From CAZTYI01 sp964466185 (GTDB lineage: Bacteria > Chlamydiota > Chlamydiia > Chlamydiales > SM23-39), in contig CAYXMS010000039.1 of the NCBI GenBank assembly GCA_964466185.1, forward strand, positions 1 through 9,858: a DNA stretch of 9,858 nt, in the 5' to 3' direction. The notes beneath the pieces are model-generated. The model did no database searches, was not told where the DNA came from, and worked only from the letters and a program-made list of their open reading frames with translations. Both the position numbers and the translations under genes were made by a program. Positions 1 to 5,906 of this stretch are shown in pieces (the stretch's first letter is position 1; the number at the start of each line of letters is the position of its first letter).

Positions 1-77
1 TCTCCTTAACTCTTATATAATAAAAATTTGGTCAAAATAAAAGTATTTTTTATCTTTTCAGCTTGAAAAAGTGTTTT

Positions 78-590
78 TTAGCTCTCTGAAAGAGTTTTTT
101 CCATTTCTAAAACCATTATTTTATAATCTTTATGAGTCAAAGAACGGTCAAATTCTTCCGCTCTCTTAAGCAGTTCTTTTTGTTGTTTTTTTTCAAAAAG
201 ATTAAAAGCCGGCACAAAAAAATGATAATTTTCTTTTTCAATATGAGATGTATAAAGCTGTATGATTTTTTTTATACATTCTTGAATTTCTTTTCGAGAG
301 CCTCCCTTGAGTTCTTCTAAATCTTTCATTAGCTTTCTGGCTTTTTTATGTTCCTCTATAAGAGCATTTATGGTTTTTTTCAGTTCTACCGGCATTGGTT
401 TTAATGCCAAGGATTTAAAAAATATATCCTCTTCTTTGCCATGATGGCGCTTGTCGGCATATGTACGAAAAAAGTCTATAAATTCATCTAAAAAAACAGG
501 CTTGATGTCTTTTTGACAAATTATGTCTAAAATTTTCACAACTCTTTCAATCAGCTTATGCTCTTGGATCAAAATCGCAATGATGGTCAT
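78..590 (-). CDS. Hemerythrin HHE cation-binding domain protein
   Basis: This 170-residue, all-helical soluble protein has the spaced His/Glu pattern of bacterial hemerythrin-like (HHE) proteins: H11 in a QEHKLIE helix, H49-H50 followed by E53-E54 (HHGKEED), H81 in EEHKKAR, and H116 with E120 (SHIEKEN). In the family these residues ligate a non-heme di-iron centre that binds oxygen or senses O2, NO or redox state; which of these applies here cannot be told. The length is normal for a single-domain member, and no signal peptide or membrane segment is visible, so it should be cytoplasmic. The ATG has a good Shine-Dalgarno sequence (GGGAGG about 8 nt upstream on the minus strand). It lies 76 nt downstream of the truncated HAD frame on the same strand and may be read from the same transcript. 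Family assignment is firm; the role is not. Confidence 0.88.
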   Translation of the reverse strand: MTIIAILIQEHKLIERVVKILDIICQKDIKPVFLDEFIDFFRTYADKRHHGKEEDIFFKSLALKPMPVELKKTINALIEEHKKARKLMKDLEELKGGSRKEIQECIKKIIQLYTSHIEKENYHFFVPAFNLFEKKQQKELLKRAEEFDRSLTHKDYKIMVLEMEKTLSES

Positions 591-666
591 AGCCTTAACC
601 TCCCTGATAATTTTTCCAAACTTTTATTTTTTAAAAATTGGTTGTTATTTTACTTTCATTTTTTTT

Positions 667-990
667 TCAGTCTCTGTTGGAGTTTTTGAAAAAATTTAAA
701 AAATTGTCTCTTCCGACAGGACTGGCAAAACCTTTTTCTATATACGTATTGAAAAACTGCCTTTTCTGCTCAATTAAGTCTTCTAAAGACAATTTTTTTG
801 GAAGATGGTATTTTTGCTTTAAAAATTCAACAATTTGCGAGTCTGAAAATCCCAAAATTTGTTTAGAGTTAAAATCCTCTATATTTATTTTTAGTTTTTC
901 TAACACTTTTTCCCAAGCCTGCCAATGCAAATTCTCAGAAACAACTAAAACTCCGTCTAAATCAAAAAAAGAAAAAGCTTTTAACTTCAT
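667..990 (-). pseudogene. Truncated HAD-superfamily phosphatase (N-terminal part only)
   Basis: The frame begins MKLKAFSFFDLDGVLVVSE, the typical HAD motif I (nucleophile D10 and general acid/base D12 in FDLDGVL). A helical cap region like that of beta-phosphoglucomutase-type phosphatases follows (WQAWEKVL, then FNSKQILGFSDSQIVEFL). Intact relatives are roughly 200-230 residues. This one stops at 107, just after the helix preceding motif II (VGRDNFLNFFKNS), so the motif II Ser/Thr, motif III Lys and motif IV acidic residues are all absent. The other two minus-strand frames between 591 and 666 do not continue the fold, so this looks like a real 3' deletion rather than one frameshift. No strong ribosome binding site precedes the ATG. 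It is most likely a non-functional remnant; a short protein that still folds is possible but would lack the catalytic core. Confidence 0.75.
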
Positions 991-1067
991 AAATCAAATC
1001 ATGGCTGAATTTTTTTTAAAAAAAAGGTTTTCAACTGTTATTATCTTTTTTAAACCAACATAATAAA

Positions 1068-1316
1068 ATGGGCAAAGTTTTTGACAAAATTTATCAGGAA
1101 GTTAAAAAAATTCCTAAAGGCAAAACCGCCAGCTATGGCGAAATTGCTAAAAAAGCTAAAACTTCTGCAAGAGTTGTAGGCTGGGCTTTGCACGTTAATT
1201 CCGATCCCAAAAATATACCTTGCCATAGAGTAGTATTTAAAAACGGCAGCTGCTCTTCAGGCTATGCCTTTGGAGGAAAACAAACTCAAGAACGCAAACT
1301 GAAAAAAGAAAAATAA
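1068..1316 (+). CDS. MGMT/alkyltransferase-like DNA-binding domain protein (short, PCHR type)
   Basis: This 82-residue protein matches the C-terminal DNA-binding domain of O6-alkylguanine-DNA alkyltransferases. It opens with KVFDKIYQEVKKIPKGKTASYGEIA, including the family Tyr (Y23), continues through the helix-turn-helix with an arginine finger (R35 in ARVVGWALHVN), and contains the active-site sequence PCHRV with C52, then GYAFGG. Alkyltransferase-like (ATL) proteins replace this Cys with Trp or Ala, so the retained Cys leaves direct repair of O6-alkylguanine possible. There is no N-terminal ribonuclease-like domain, and the protein is shorter than usual ATLs (about 100-110 residues). It stops inside the region that normally reads LLxxEGV. 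The 18 in-frame codons after the stop (1317-1370) resemble a lost tail. It is divergent from the HAD remnant, and no clear Shine-Dalgarno sequence precedes the ATG. Confidence 0.82.
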   Translation: MGKVFDKIYQEVKKIPKGKTASYGEIAKKAKTSARVVGWALHVNSDPKNIPCHRVVFKNGSCSSGYAFGGKQTQERKLKKEK

Positions 1317-1381
1317 GTTATCAATGAAGGCGTAATACCTCTGGCTTTAGCCATAGGTAGAATATCAATTTAACAAGATAT

Positions 1382-1411
1382 AATGGTTCTTTTCTTTAAA
1401 AAACCATTTTT
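1382..1411 (+). terminator. Probable intrinsic terminator after the MGMT-like gene
   Basis: AATGGTT (1382-1388) is the perfect reverse complement of AACCATT (1402-1408). The 13-nt middle contains T and A runs that can extend the stem, and the right arm runs into a short T tract (1407-1411). It lies 66 nt after the MGMT-like stop codon and just after the next in-frame stop at 1371-1373, as expected for the end of that transcription unit. The stem is AT-rich, so its strength is uncertain. Confidence 0.55.
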
Positions 1412-1506
1412 GCTAACCTAAATCCCAAATATTAATAAGATTATTTTTTTTTCAAATTAGTCAATACACATAAGATAGTAAGAAAAATCTGACAAAACAG
1501 GTTATT

Positions 1507-2688
1507 ATGACTTTAACAAACTTTTCTAAAAATTTTATAAACAAAATCAAAACTATTATTTCAACTTTAACTATTATTGGATTTTTGGGTCTTTTGGTTT
1601 ACATTGGAAGAGAGCTACGATATGTAAAAAGGCACTATCGCTCTTTCCAAAAGTCCTATGCCTGCAAACTGAGAAAGGGCGGATTTGAAAGGGGTGTTTT
1701 TCTGCCTATGGACCTGCAGAACATACCCTCTGCACAAGCTCAAAATATTGTTTTAGGATCGAAAACTGTCAATATCAGAAATGTACCCTGCCCTTACAAC
1801 GCTTCCATTATCGAACACAAGGGGAAATATCTTTTATTTTTCCGCTACGATATGCCTGAAGAAAAAACATGCCAGCATTTTTCAACTTATGTCGGCTGTG
1901 CAGAATTGGACAAAAATTTCAACCAGACAGAAAAAGAATTTGTCACCATAGATACCAAAAGTCATTTTTCTGAAGATCCAAGAGCAGTTAAAATTGGAAA
2001 AAAGCTCTTTTTAATCTATAACAATCTACATTCTCAAAGCGACTCTTGCCGCTCTATGTATCTAGCCAAATTAAATCCAGAGAATTTACAAACAGAATTT
2101 ATAACAGAGCTGGATTTGCAAATGCAGCCCGTTGAAAAGAATTGGATTCCGTTTGAATACATTGACAAGCAGGGAAAACCACAGCTTTATCTTGAATATA
2201 GTATTAACCCTCATAAAATTTTCTCGCTTGCCAATCCTGTTTTTAATTCTTTAAAGCAGCTTGTTTTCCCCAACTATTGTGCTTTTCATAAACATCTATG
2301 GCCCAAATTATGGGGCAAGCTAAGGGGCGGATCTACTGTCCAAAAAATTGATGATGAGCAATATTTAGGTTTTTTTCATAGCAATTACATAGATAAAGAA
2401 AACAACAGGTTTGCTTGGTATCTCATGGGCGCCTATACTTTTACAGCCAAGCCGCCTTTCAAACTTACAAGTTTTTCCAATTATCCTATTTTTTTTGACG
2501 GCATCTATGACTCCCCTATTATGGGAACAGCCGATCCTCACAAGCGGGTCATTTTCCCTTGCAGTTATGTTTTAGAAAAAAAAGACGGCAAAGAACTGAT
2601 CCATGTCTCCTGCGGAGAAAATGATTCTCAAATTAAAATTATCACATTTGATAAAAAAAATTTGCTGAAAAGTTTAAAAAAAATATAA
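1507..2688 (+). CDS. P1: membrane-anchored GH130/GT108-like beta-propeller protein
   Basis: This 393-residue protein has a short basic N-terminus, one hydrophobic segment (about residues 16-34), a basic linker, and then a beta-rich domain from about residue 80 to the end. The domain has motifs in the order found in the five-bladed propeller of GH130 mannoside phosphorylases and GT108 mannosyltransferases: NASII..KYLLFFRYD (98-115), SEDPRAVKI (155-163, acidic pair E156-D157), KNWIPFEY (211-218), LRGGS (272-276), GFFHS (288-292), MGAYTF (307-312) and the closing SCGENDSQIKI (368-378). In GH130 an Asp at an EDPR-like site acts in catalysis, so D157 is the candidate. Activity on beta-mannosides or related glycans is inference. 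The anchor implies a type II topology with the domain outside the cytoplasmic membrane. AGG lies 5 nt before the ATG. P2 is a clear paralogue, and M1 follows 128 nt downstream. Confidence 0.78.
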   Translation: MTLTNFSKNFINKIKTIISTLTIIGFLGLLVYIGRELRYVKRHYRSFQKSYACKLRKGGFERGVFLPMDLQNIPSAQAQNIVLGSKTVNIRNVPCPYNASIIEHKGKYLLFFRYDMPEEKTCQHFSTYVGCAELDKNFNQTEKEFVTIDTKSHFSEDPRAVKIGKKLFLIYNNLHSQSDSCRSMYLAKLNPENLQTEFITELDLQMQPVEKNWIPFEYIDKQGKPQLYLEYSINPHKIFSLANPVFNSLKQLVFPNYCAFHKHLWPKLWGKLRGGSTVQKIDDEQYLGFFHSNYIDKENNRFAWYLMGAYTFTAKPPFKLTSFSNYPIFFDGIYDSPIMGTADPHKRVIFPCSYVLEKKDGKELIHVSCGENDSQIKIITFDKKNLLKSLKKI

Positions 2689-2703
2689 CATGTTTTGCTA
2701 AAT

Positions 2704-2732
2704 TTTAAGGCTGCTTAAGCACGTTCTATAAT
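2704..2732 (+). promoter_or_regulatory. Candidate sigma70-type promoter upstream of M1
   Basis: A perfect -10 hexamer TATAAT (2727-2732) lies 17 nt after TTTAAG (2704-2709), a weak -35 matching the consensus at three of six positions. Transcription would start near 2739, giving a leader of about 78 nt before the M1 ATG. The leader contains the inverted repeat ATTTTAAG / CTTAAAAT (2750-2757 and 2766-2773), which has no T tract after it. In such AT-rich DNA a chance match is possible. Confidence 0.35.
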
Positions 2733-2816
2733 TACAAAGTGCAGTTTTGATTTTAAGATAAAATTCTTAAAATTTATCAGGCCTTAAATAACCTTATAAC
2801 ACGGAGCAAAACTGTT

Positions 2817-3503
2817 ATGAAAAAATGGCTGTTTATTTTCTGCCTTTGTTTACCCACTTTCTTTTTAATGGGAGCGATTAAATCCTGGGATGCTTATAAA
2901 AAGTTTGTCCTTGCCCATCAAAAAACTATTCCCGGCTGGTGTGTACCGGAAAAAGCTGGAAAAATGATGGATCTGATTTATGAAATAAGACCTCAAGTAT
3001 GTGTAGAAATAGGAGTTTACGGCGGTTCTTCAGTATATCCTACAGCTGCTGCTTTAGCATTTGTTAGAAATGGCATTATCCATGCCATTGATCCCTGGAA
3101 AGAAGATGAATGTTTAATCGGCTATGATGCCAACAATCCTAACTATGACTGGTGGAAAAATCATTCTCACTTAGAAGCTATTTATCAAATGTTTTTAGTA
3201 ACCATGCACAAGCATAAACTTAACAGATATTGCCATGTCATGCGGATGACATCTGTTGCTGCGCTATCTCATTTTGCAGACGAGTCCGTAGATATTCTGC
3301 ATATTGACGGCAATCATACTGAAAATGTAGCTTTTTCCGACGCTGAAATGTGGCTGCCAAAAGTTAGATCTGGCGGTTTTATCTGGTTTGACGATGTCAA
3401 TTGGTCTACTACTAAAAAAGCAGTGCAGTTTATGCTGAAAAATTGCATCTTTCTTCCAGACAGGTCAATTGGAAATGAATGTTATCTTTTTCAAAAAAAT
3501 TAA
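2817..3503 (+). CDS. M1: signal-peptide-bearing class I SAM methyltransferase-like protein
   Basis: This 228-residue protein begins MKKWLFIFCLCLPTFFLMGA, a typical Sec signal peptide or anchor ending near residue 20. The rest resembles the Methyltransf_24 type of Rossmann-fold methyltransferase. Motif I is VCVEIGVYGGSS (E64, G66, G69-G70), the acidic end of beta2 is AIDPW (D92), and VDILHIDGNH (158-167) precedes D175, PKVRSGGFIW and FDDVNW (191-196). A family signature QKTIPGWCxxEK (35-46) just before motif I is shared with M2 and, more loosely, with M3. All elements for SAM binding are present, so it is the best candidate for an active enzyme in the window; the acceptor is unknown. An export signal on a SAM enzyme is odd and suggests work outside the bacterial cytoplasm. 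GGAG lies 10 nt before the ATG. It follows P1, as M2 follows P2. Confidence 0.8.
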   Translation: MKKWLFIFCLCLPTFFLMGAIKSWDAYKKFVLAHQKTIPGWCVPEKAGKMMDLIYEIRPQVCVEIGVYGGSSVYPTAAALAFVRNGIIHAIDPWKEDECLIGYDANNPNYDWWKNHSHLEAIYQMFLVTMHKHKLNRYCHVMRMTSVAALSHFADESVDILHIDGNHTENVAFSDAEMWLPKVRSGGFIWFDDVNWSTTKKAVQFMLKNCIFLPDRSIGNECYLFQKN

Positions 3504-3530
3504 AAAAGCCAAATTGATCATTCTGTCAAT

Positions 3531-3815
3531 CACCCCTCTCTAAAAAGAGAGGCTTGAGCCGTGAGACGCAAGAGAAACTGGTTGATTAGGGGGCACAAAA
3601 AAAACTTTATGCAGAAGTTAATCAGAAGAGATACATACACACCTAGGTATGCTCCACAAGTCCGTGGCAAAAACCAGTGGCTTAACTGTGATCTGTCATT
3701 AAACAGAAAGAAAACTCTCAGCATGCCAGGTTTAAAGCCAACCGGCTTTTTAAAAACTCCTTCTAACAACCCCGAAGTGGATTACCCTAACATACAGGGG
3801 GCCTTAAAGGCATAT
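3531..3815 (+). ncRNA. Probable HEARO/omega-RNA (IscB guide-RNA scaffold), approximate limits
   Basis: The interval directly upstream of an IscB-like PLMP reading frame is unlike the neighbouring coding DNA and rich in hairpins. It opens with a perfect 7-bp stem, CCTCTCT/AGAGAGG (3535-3541 with 3546-3552, AAAA loop). CTTG/CAAG (3553-3556, 3569-3572) follows, then a long-range helix TTGATTA/TAATCAG (3582-3588 with 3619-3625, one G-U pair). Further hairpins are CATAC/GTATG (3634-3638, 3647-3651), CCAC/GTGG (3654-3657, 3664-3667), TCTGT/ACAGA (3692-3696, 3703-3707) and AAAGCC/GGCTTT with an AACC loop (3734-3739, 3744-3749). CCCC/GGGG (3770-3773, 3797-3800) may close a distal domain. In IscB systems the omega-RNA lies immediately 5' of the nuclease gene with the guide at its 5' end, here about 3504-3530. 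Identity rests on position and structure; limits are approximate. Confidence 0.6.
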
Positions 3816-3920
3816 GTGTATGTAATCTCTAAGGATGAAAAACCGCTGATGCCTTGCTCTAGGGCTAAAGCTAAAAAATCATTAAAAAAGGAAAAGATCT
3901 TCTTGCCTCAAAGATGGTAA
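3816..3920 (+). pseudogene. iscB: iscB remnant: N-terminal PLMP/RRXRR-type fragment
   Basis: From a GTG at 3816, preceded by AAAGG 5 nt upstream, the frame reads VYVISKDEKPLMPCSRAKAK, then SLKKEKIFLPQRW and a stop. This matches the start of IscB/RRXRR-HNH nucleases, whose first domain is named for its conserved PLMP residues and continues with an arginine-rich LLKxGKAxV stretch. Intact IscB proteins run to about 400-500 residues with a split RuvC, a bridge helix and an HNH domain. Here only about 34 codons remain, the match fades after SLKKEK, and G1 starts 24 nt after the stop, so no nuclease can be made. The same frame is open back to about 3561 through the RNA block, but that part resembles no protein I know and is probably fortuitous. 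The family call is good despite the length, because PLMP sits exactly where an omega-RNA would end. Confidence 0.68.
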
Positions 3921-3944
3921 AAAACAGATATTTTTAAAAATTGC

Positions 3945-4883
3945 ATGATCAAAAAATTGTGTTTTAATTTTCTTTTCTTATTGGGGCTGGCTTGCAGTTT
4001 TTATCTGCAAGCCAGTGTTGACCAATATCTAAAAAAAGATAAGTCAACTAAAACGTGTAAATCCATCAGAAATATTGACTTTATTTACATAATAAATTTA
4101 AATCACAGAACTGAAAAACTAAAATTTTCACTAGACCAGCTAAAACCTTACGACATTGTCCCCTACCGTTTTTCTGCAGTTAACGGCTGGCTTCTGTCAA
4201 TTGAAGCCATCAATCATCTGGGCGTTAAATTAAAACCTGATATGCAAAAAGATTTTTGGGGGACTTGCTATCTTCCTGAAAATAAAGGCCTAGAACAGCA
4301 TGAAATCATTGAAAAAATTGGCAGGAATTATTTTTGCCATTGTATGTCTAAAGGAGCTATTGGCATTATTTTAAGCCATTTATCTGTTTTACAAGATGCT
4401 TTGGATTTCGGATATGAAACTATCTGGGTAATGGAAGATGATATAGAAGTCTTGAAAAATCCGCACATCTTATCTAGCTTAATTGACAAATTGGATTTAT
4501 TAACCCATAAAAATTGGGATGTCCTCTTTACAGACCAAGATACCAGAGATAAAACAGGAGAGTATATTATCTGCAATCAAACAGCTTTAAGACCCAATTT
4601 TATTCCCCGCCATAAAGGTATTTTTCTTTTAAGAAAAAATGTATCCTATGATTTTCGTAAAATCGGGGCCAGATATGGAACTTATTCTATGATCATTAGA
4701 AGATCCGGAATGAAAAAAATCTTAAATTTTATTAAAACTTATAAAATCTTCCTGCCTTATGATATGGATTTTTATATGGCGCCAAATATTACAATGTATA
4801 CACCTCAAGAAGATATTGTCGCCTCACTTTTAGATTCTCTTTCTGATAATGGAACAAGGCTGGACCATTTATTTATTCCTTAA
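3945..4883 (+). CDS. G1: exported GT25-like glycosyltransferase
   Basis: This 312-residue protein begins MIKKLCFNFLFLLGLACSFY, a signal peptide or anchor ending near residue 23. After a short Lys-rich linker come glycosyltransferase family 25 landmarks: IDFIYIINLNHRTEKL (44-59), PYRFSAVNGW (73-82), GAIGIILSHLSVLQDAL (137-153), TIWVMEDDIEVL (159-170) and a C-terminal PYDMDFYM (271-278). In GT25 enzymes (LPS galactosyltransferases, procollagen galactosyltransferases) the acidic EDD cluster, here 164-166, lies at the metal/nucleotide-sugar site, so sugar transfer is likely; donor and acceptor are unknown. Length is near the family norm. No clear Shine-Dalgarno sequence precedes the ATG, which lies just past the iscB remnant. 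It may therefore depend on transcription from M1 through the RNA element or on a promoter I did not identify. G2 follows after 14 nt, probably in one operon. Confidence 0.82.
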   Translation: MIKKLCFNFLFLLGLACSFYLQASVDQYLKKDKSTKTCKSIRNIDFIYIINLNHRTEKLKFSLDQLKPYDIVPYRFSAVNGWLLSIEAINHLGVKLKPDMQKDFWGTCYLPENKGLEQHEIIEKIGRNYFCHCMSKGAIGIILSHLSVLQDALDFGYETIWVMEDDIEVLKNPHILSSLIDKLDLLTHKNWDVLFTDQDTRDKTGEYIICNQTALRPNFIPRHKGIFLLRKNVSYDFRKIGARYGTYSMIIRRSGMKKILNFIKTYKIFLPYDMDFYMAPNITMYTPQEDIVASLLDSLSDNGTRLDHLFIP

Positions 4884-4897
4884 AAGAAAAATTTATA

Positions 4898-5866
4898 ATG
4901 TTCTTATATAAAAAGCTATTTTATCATTTTTTTATAATCTTAACTGTTTTTAACAATTTCCAGCCTCTTTTTGGGCAAATTGAAAAATATTTTAAAAAAA
5001 TACCCTCTGATAAAACTTGCAAATCAATTAAAAATGTCGATTTTATTTATTTAATCAACCTTGACAAGCGCCCGGAAAAATTAGCACATACTTTAGCTCA
5101 ATTAGCCCCTTACAGCATAGTTCCCTACCGCTTTTCTGCAGTTAATGGCTGGGAACTGCCTTTAGATGTAATTAATGATGTCGGAATAAAATTAAAACCA
5201 TGGATGAGAAAAGTAAAAGGAACTTCATATCTTCCAGAAAACAATGGACGCGATACCCATGAACTCCCCATCAAAACCCTAGGACAAACATTTTTTGCCC
5301 ATTGTATGTCCAGAGGAGCTATTGGCATAGTTTTAAGTCATTTATCGATTTTGCAAGATGCTTATAATTCCGGATATGAGACTATTTGGGTAATGGAAGA
5401 TGATATAGAAGTTCTTCGCAATCCCCATATACTATCTGATTTAATTAATAAAATGGATTTATTTGTCGGGAAAAACAAATGGGATATTTTTTTTACAGAT
5501 AAAGACACTAAAGATCAAACAGGCAATTATATTATTAGCTTAGGTTATACAAAAAGGCCTAATTTCATTCCTTTGAATGAAAAACAATTTTATGTTCGTA
5601 CTATCATATCTTCTGAGCTGCGCAGAGTAGGTTCTAGATTTGGAACTTATTCTATGATTATCAGACGTTTTGGCATAAAAAAGATTTTAGATTTTTTTAA
5701 AACTTATCAAATTTTCTCACCTTACGATATGGATATATATTTGGCACCTGGCATACGCATGTATTCAGTTATCAATGATGTCGTCTCAACATTAACTCAA
5801 GCTACTTCAGATAATGGAGATTATAATTATAAAAAACAAAAAACTCTTTCTAAAAAACAAAAATAA
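4898..5866 (+). CDS. G2: exported GT25-like glycosyltransferase, tandem paralogue of G1
   Basis: This 322-residue protein aligns with G1 along its whole length with few gaps. A hydrophobic export signal (about residues 5-26) is followed by KTCKSIKNVDFIYLINLDKR (39-58), PYRFSAVNGW (76-85), GAIGIVLSHLSILQDA (140-155), TIWVMEDDIEVL (162-173, acidic cluster 167-169), RFGTYSMIIRR and SPYDMDIYLAP (274-284). All the GT25-type acidic and SAVNGW/SH landmarks kept in G1 are kept here, so it is likely to be an active paralogue rather than a decaying copy. It ends in a Lys-rich tail (YKKQKTLSKKQK) that G1 lacks. Long stretches remain recognisable as DNA between the two genes (for example around SAVNGW and WVMEDDIEVL), which suggests a fairly recent duplication. 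No strong Shine-Dalgarno sequence lies in the 14-nt gap, so translational coupling to G1 is possible. Confidence 0.82.
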   Translation: MFLYKKLFYHFFIILTVFNNFQPLFGQIEKYFKKIPSDKTCKSIKNVDFIYLINLDKRPEKLAHTLAQLAPYSIVPYRFSAVNGWELPLDVINDVGIKLKPWMRKVKGTSYLPENNGRDTHELPIKTLGQTFFAHCMSRGAIGIVLSHLSILQDAYNSGYETIWVMEDDIEVLRNPHILSDLINKMDLFVGKNKWDIFFTDKDTKDQTGNYIISLGYTKRPNFIPLNEKQFYVRTIISSELRRVGSRFGTYSMIIRRFGIKKILDFFKTYQIFSPYDMDIYLAPGIRMYSVINDVVSTLTQATSDNGDYNYKKQKTLSKKQK

Positions 5867-5906
5867 AGATATATTTTTAGCCTTTTCCAAGAGATCGAAT
5901 AAGGTT

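Noticed and set aside
82..100. CTCT...AGAG followed by T6 as a plus-strand terminator
   Set aside because: The stem is only 4 bp and lies in the last codons of the hemerythrin gene on the opposite strand. No plus-strand gene ends nearby.
1010..1025. T8A8 palindrome between the HAD remnant and the MGMT-like gene as a terminator or operator
   Set aside because: It has no GC stem and is explained by the general A/T homopolymer richness. It may bend DNA, but nothing else supports a site.
638..1063. Plus-strand open frame opposite the HAD remnant
   Set aside because: It is antisense to a frame with a clear HAD motif I, is Phe/Lys/Ser-rich as expected from A/T runs, and has no recognisable domain.
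3561..3815. Reading the whole open frame 3561-3920 as one 119-residue basic protein
   Set aside because: Only the last 34 codons resemble a known family. The upstream part overlaps well-formed RNA hairpins, is rich in Arg/Lys/Asn without domain signature, and has no good ribosome binding site.
3975..4000. Lipoprotein signal (LGLAC) in the G1 leader
   Set aside because: The residue at -3 from the Cys is Gly, not Leu, Val or Ile, so the lipobox is poor, and G2 and G3 have no Cys at the equivalent place.
5814..5906. Upstream ATG at 5814 as the start of P2
   Set aside because: It would overlap the 3' end of G2 by 53 bases and add a Lys/Asn/Ile leader absent from P1. The ATG at 5907 gives the same architecture and length as P1.
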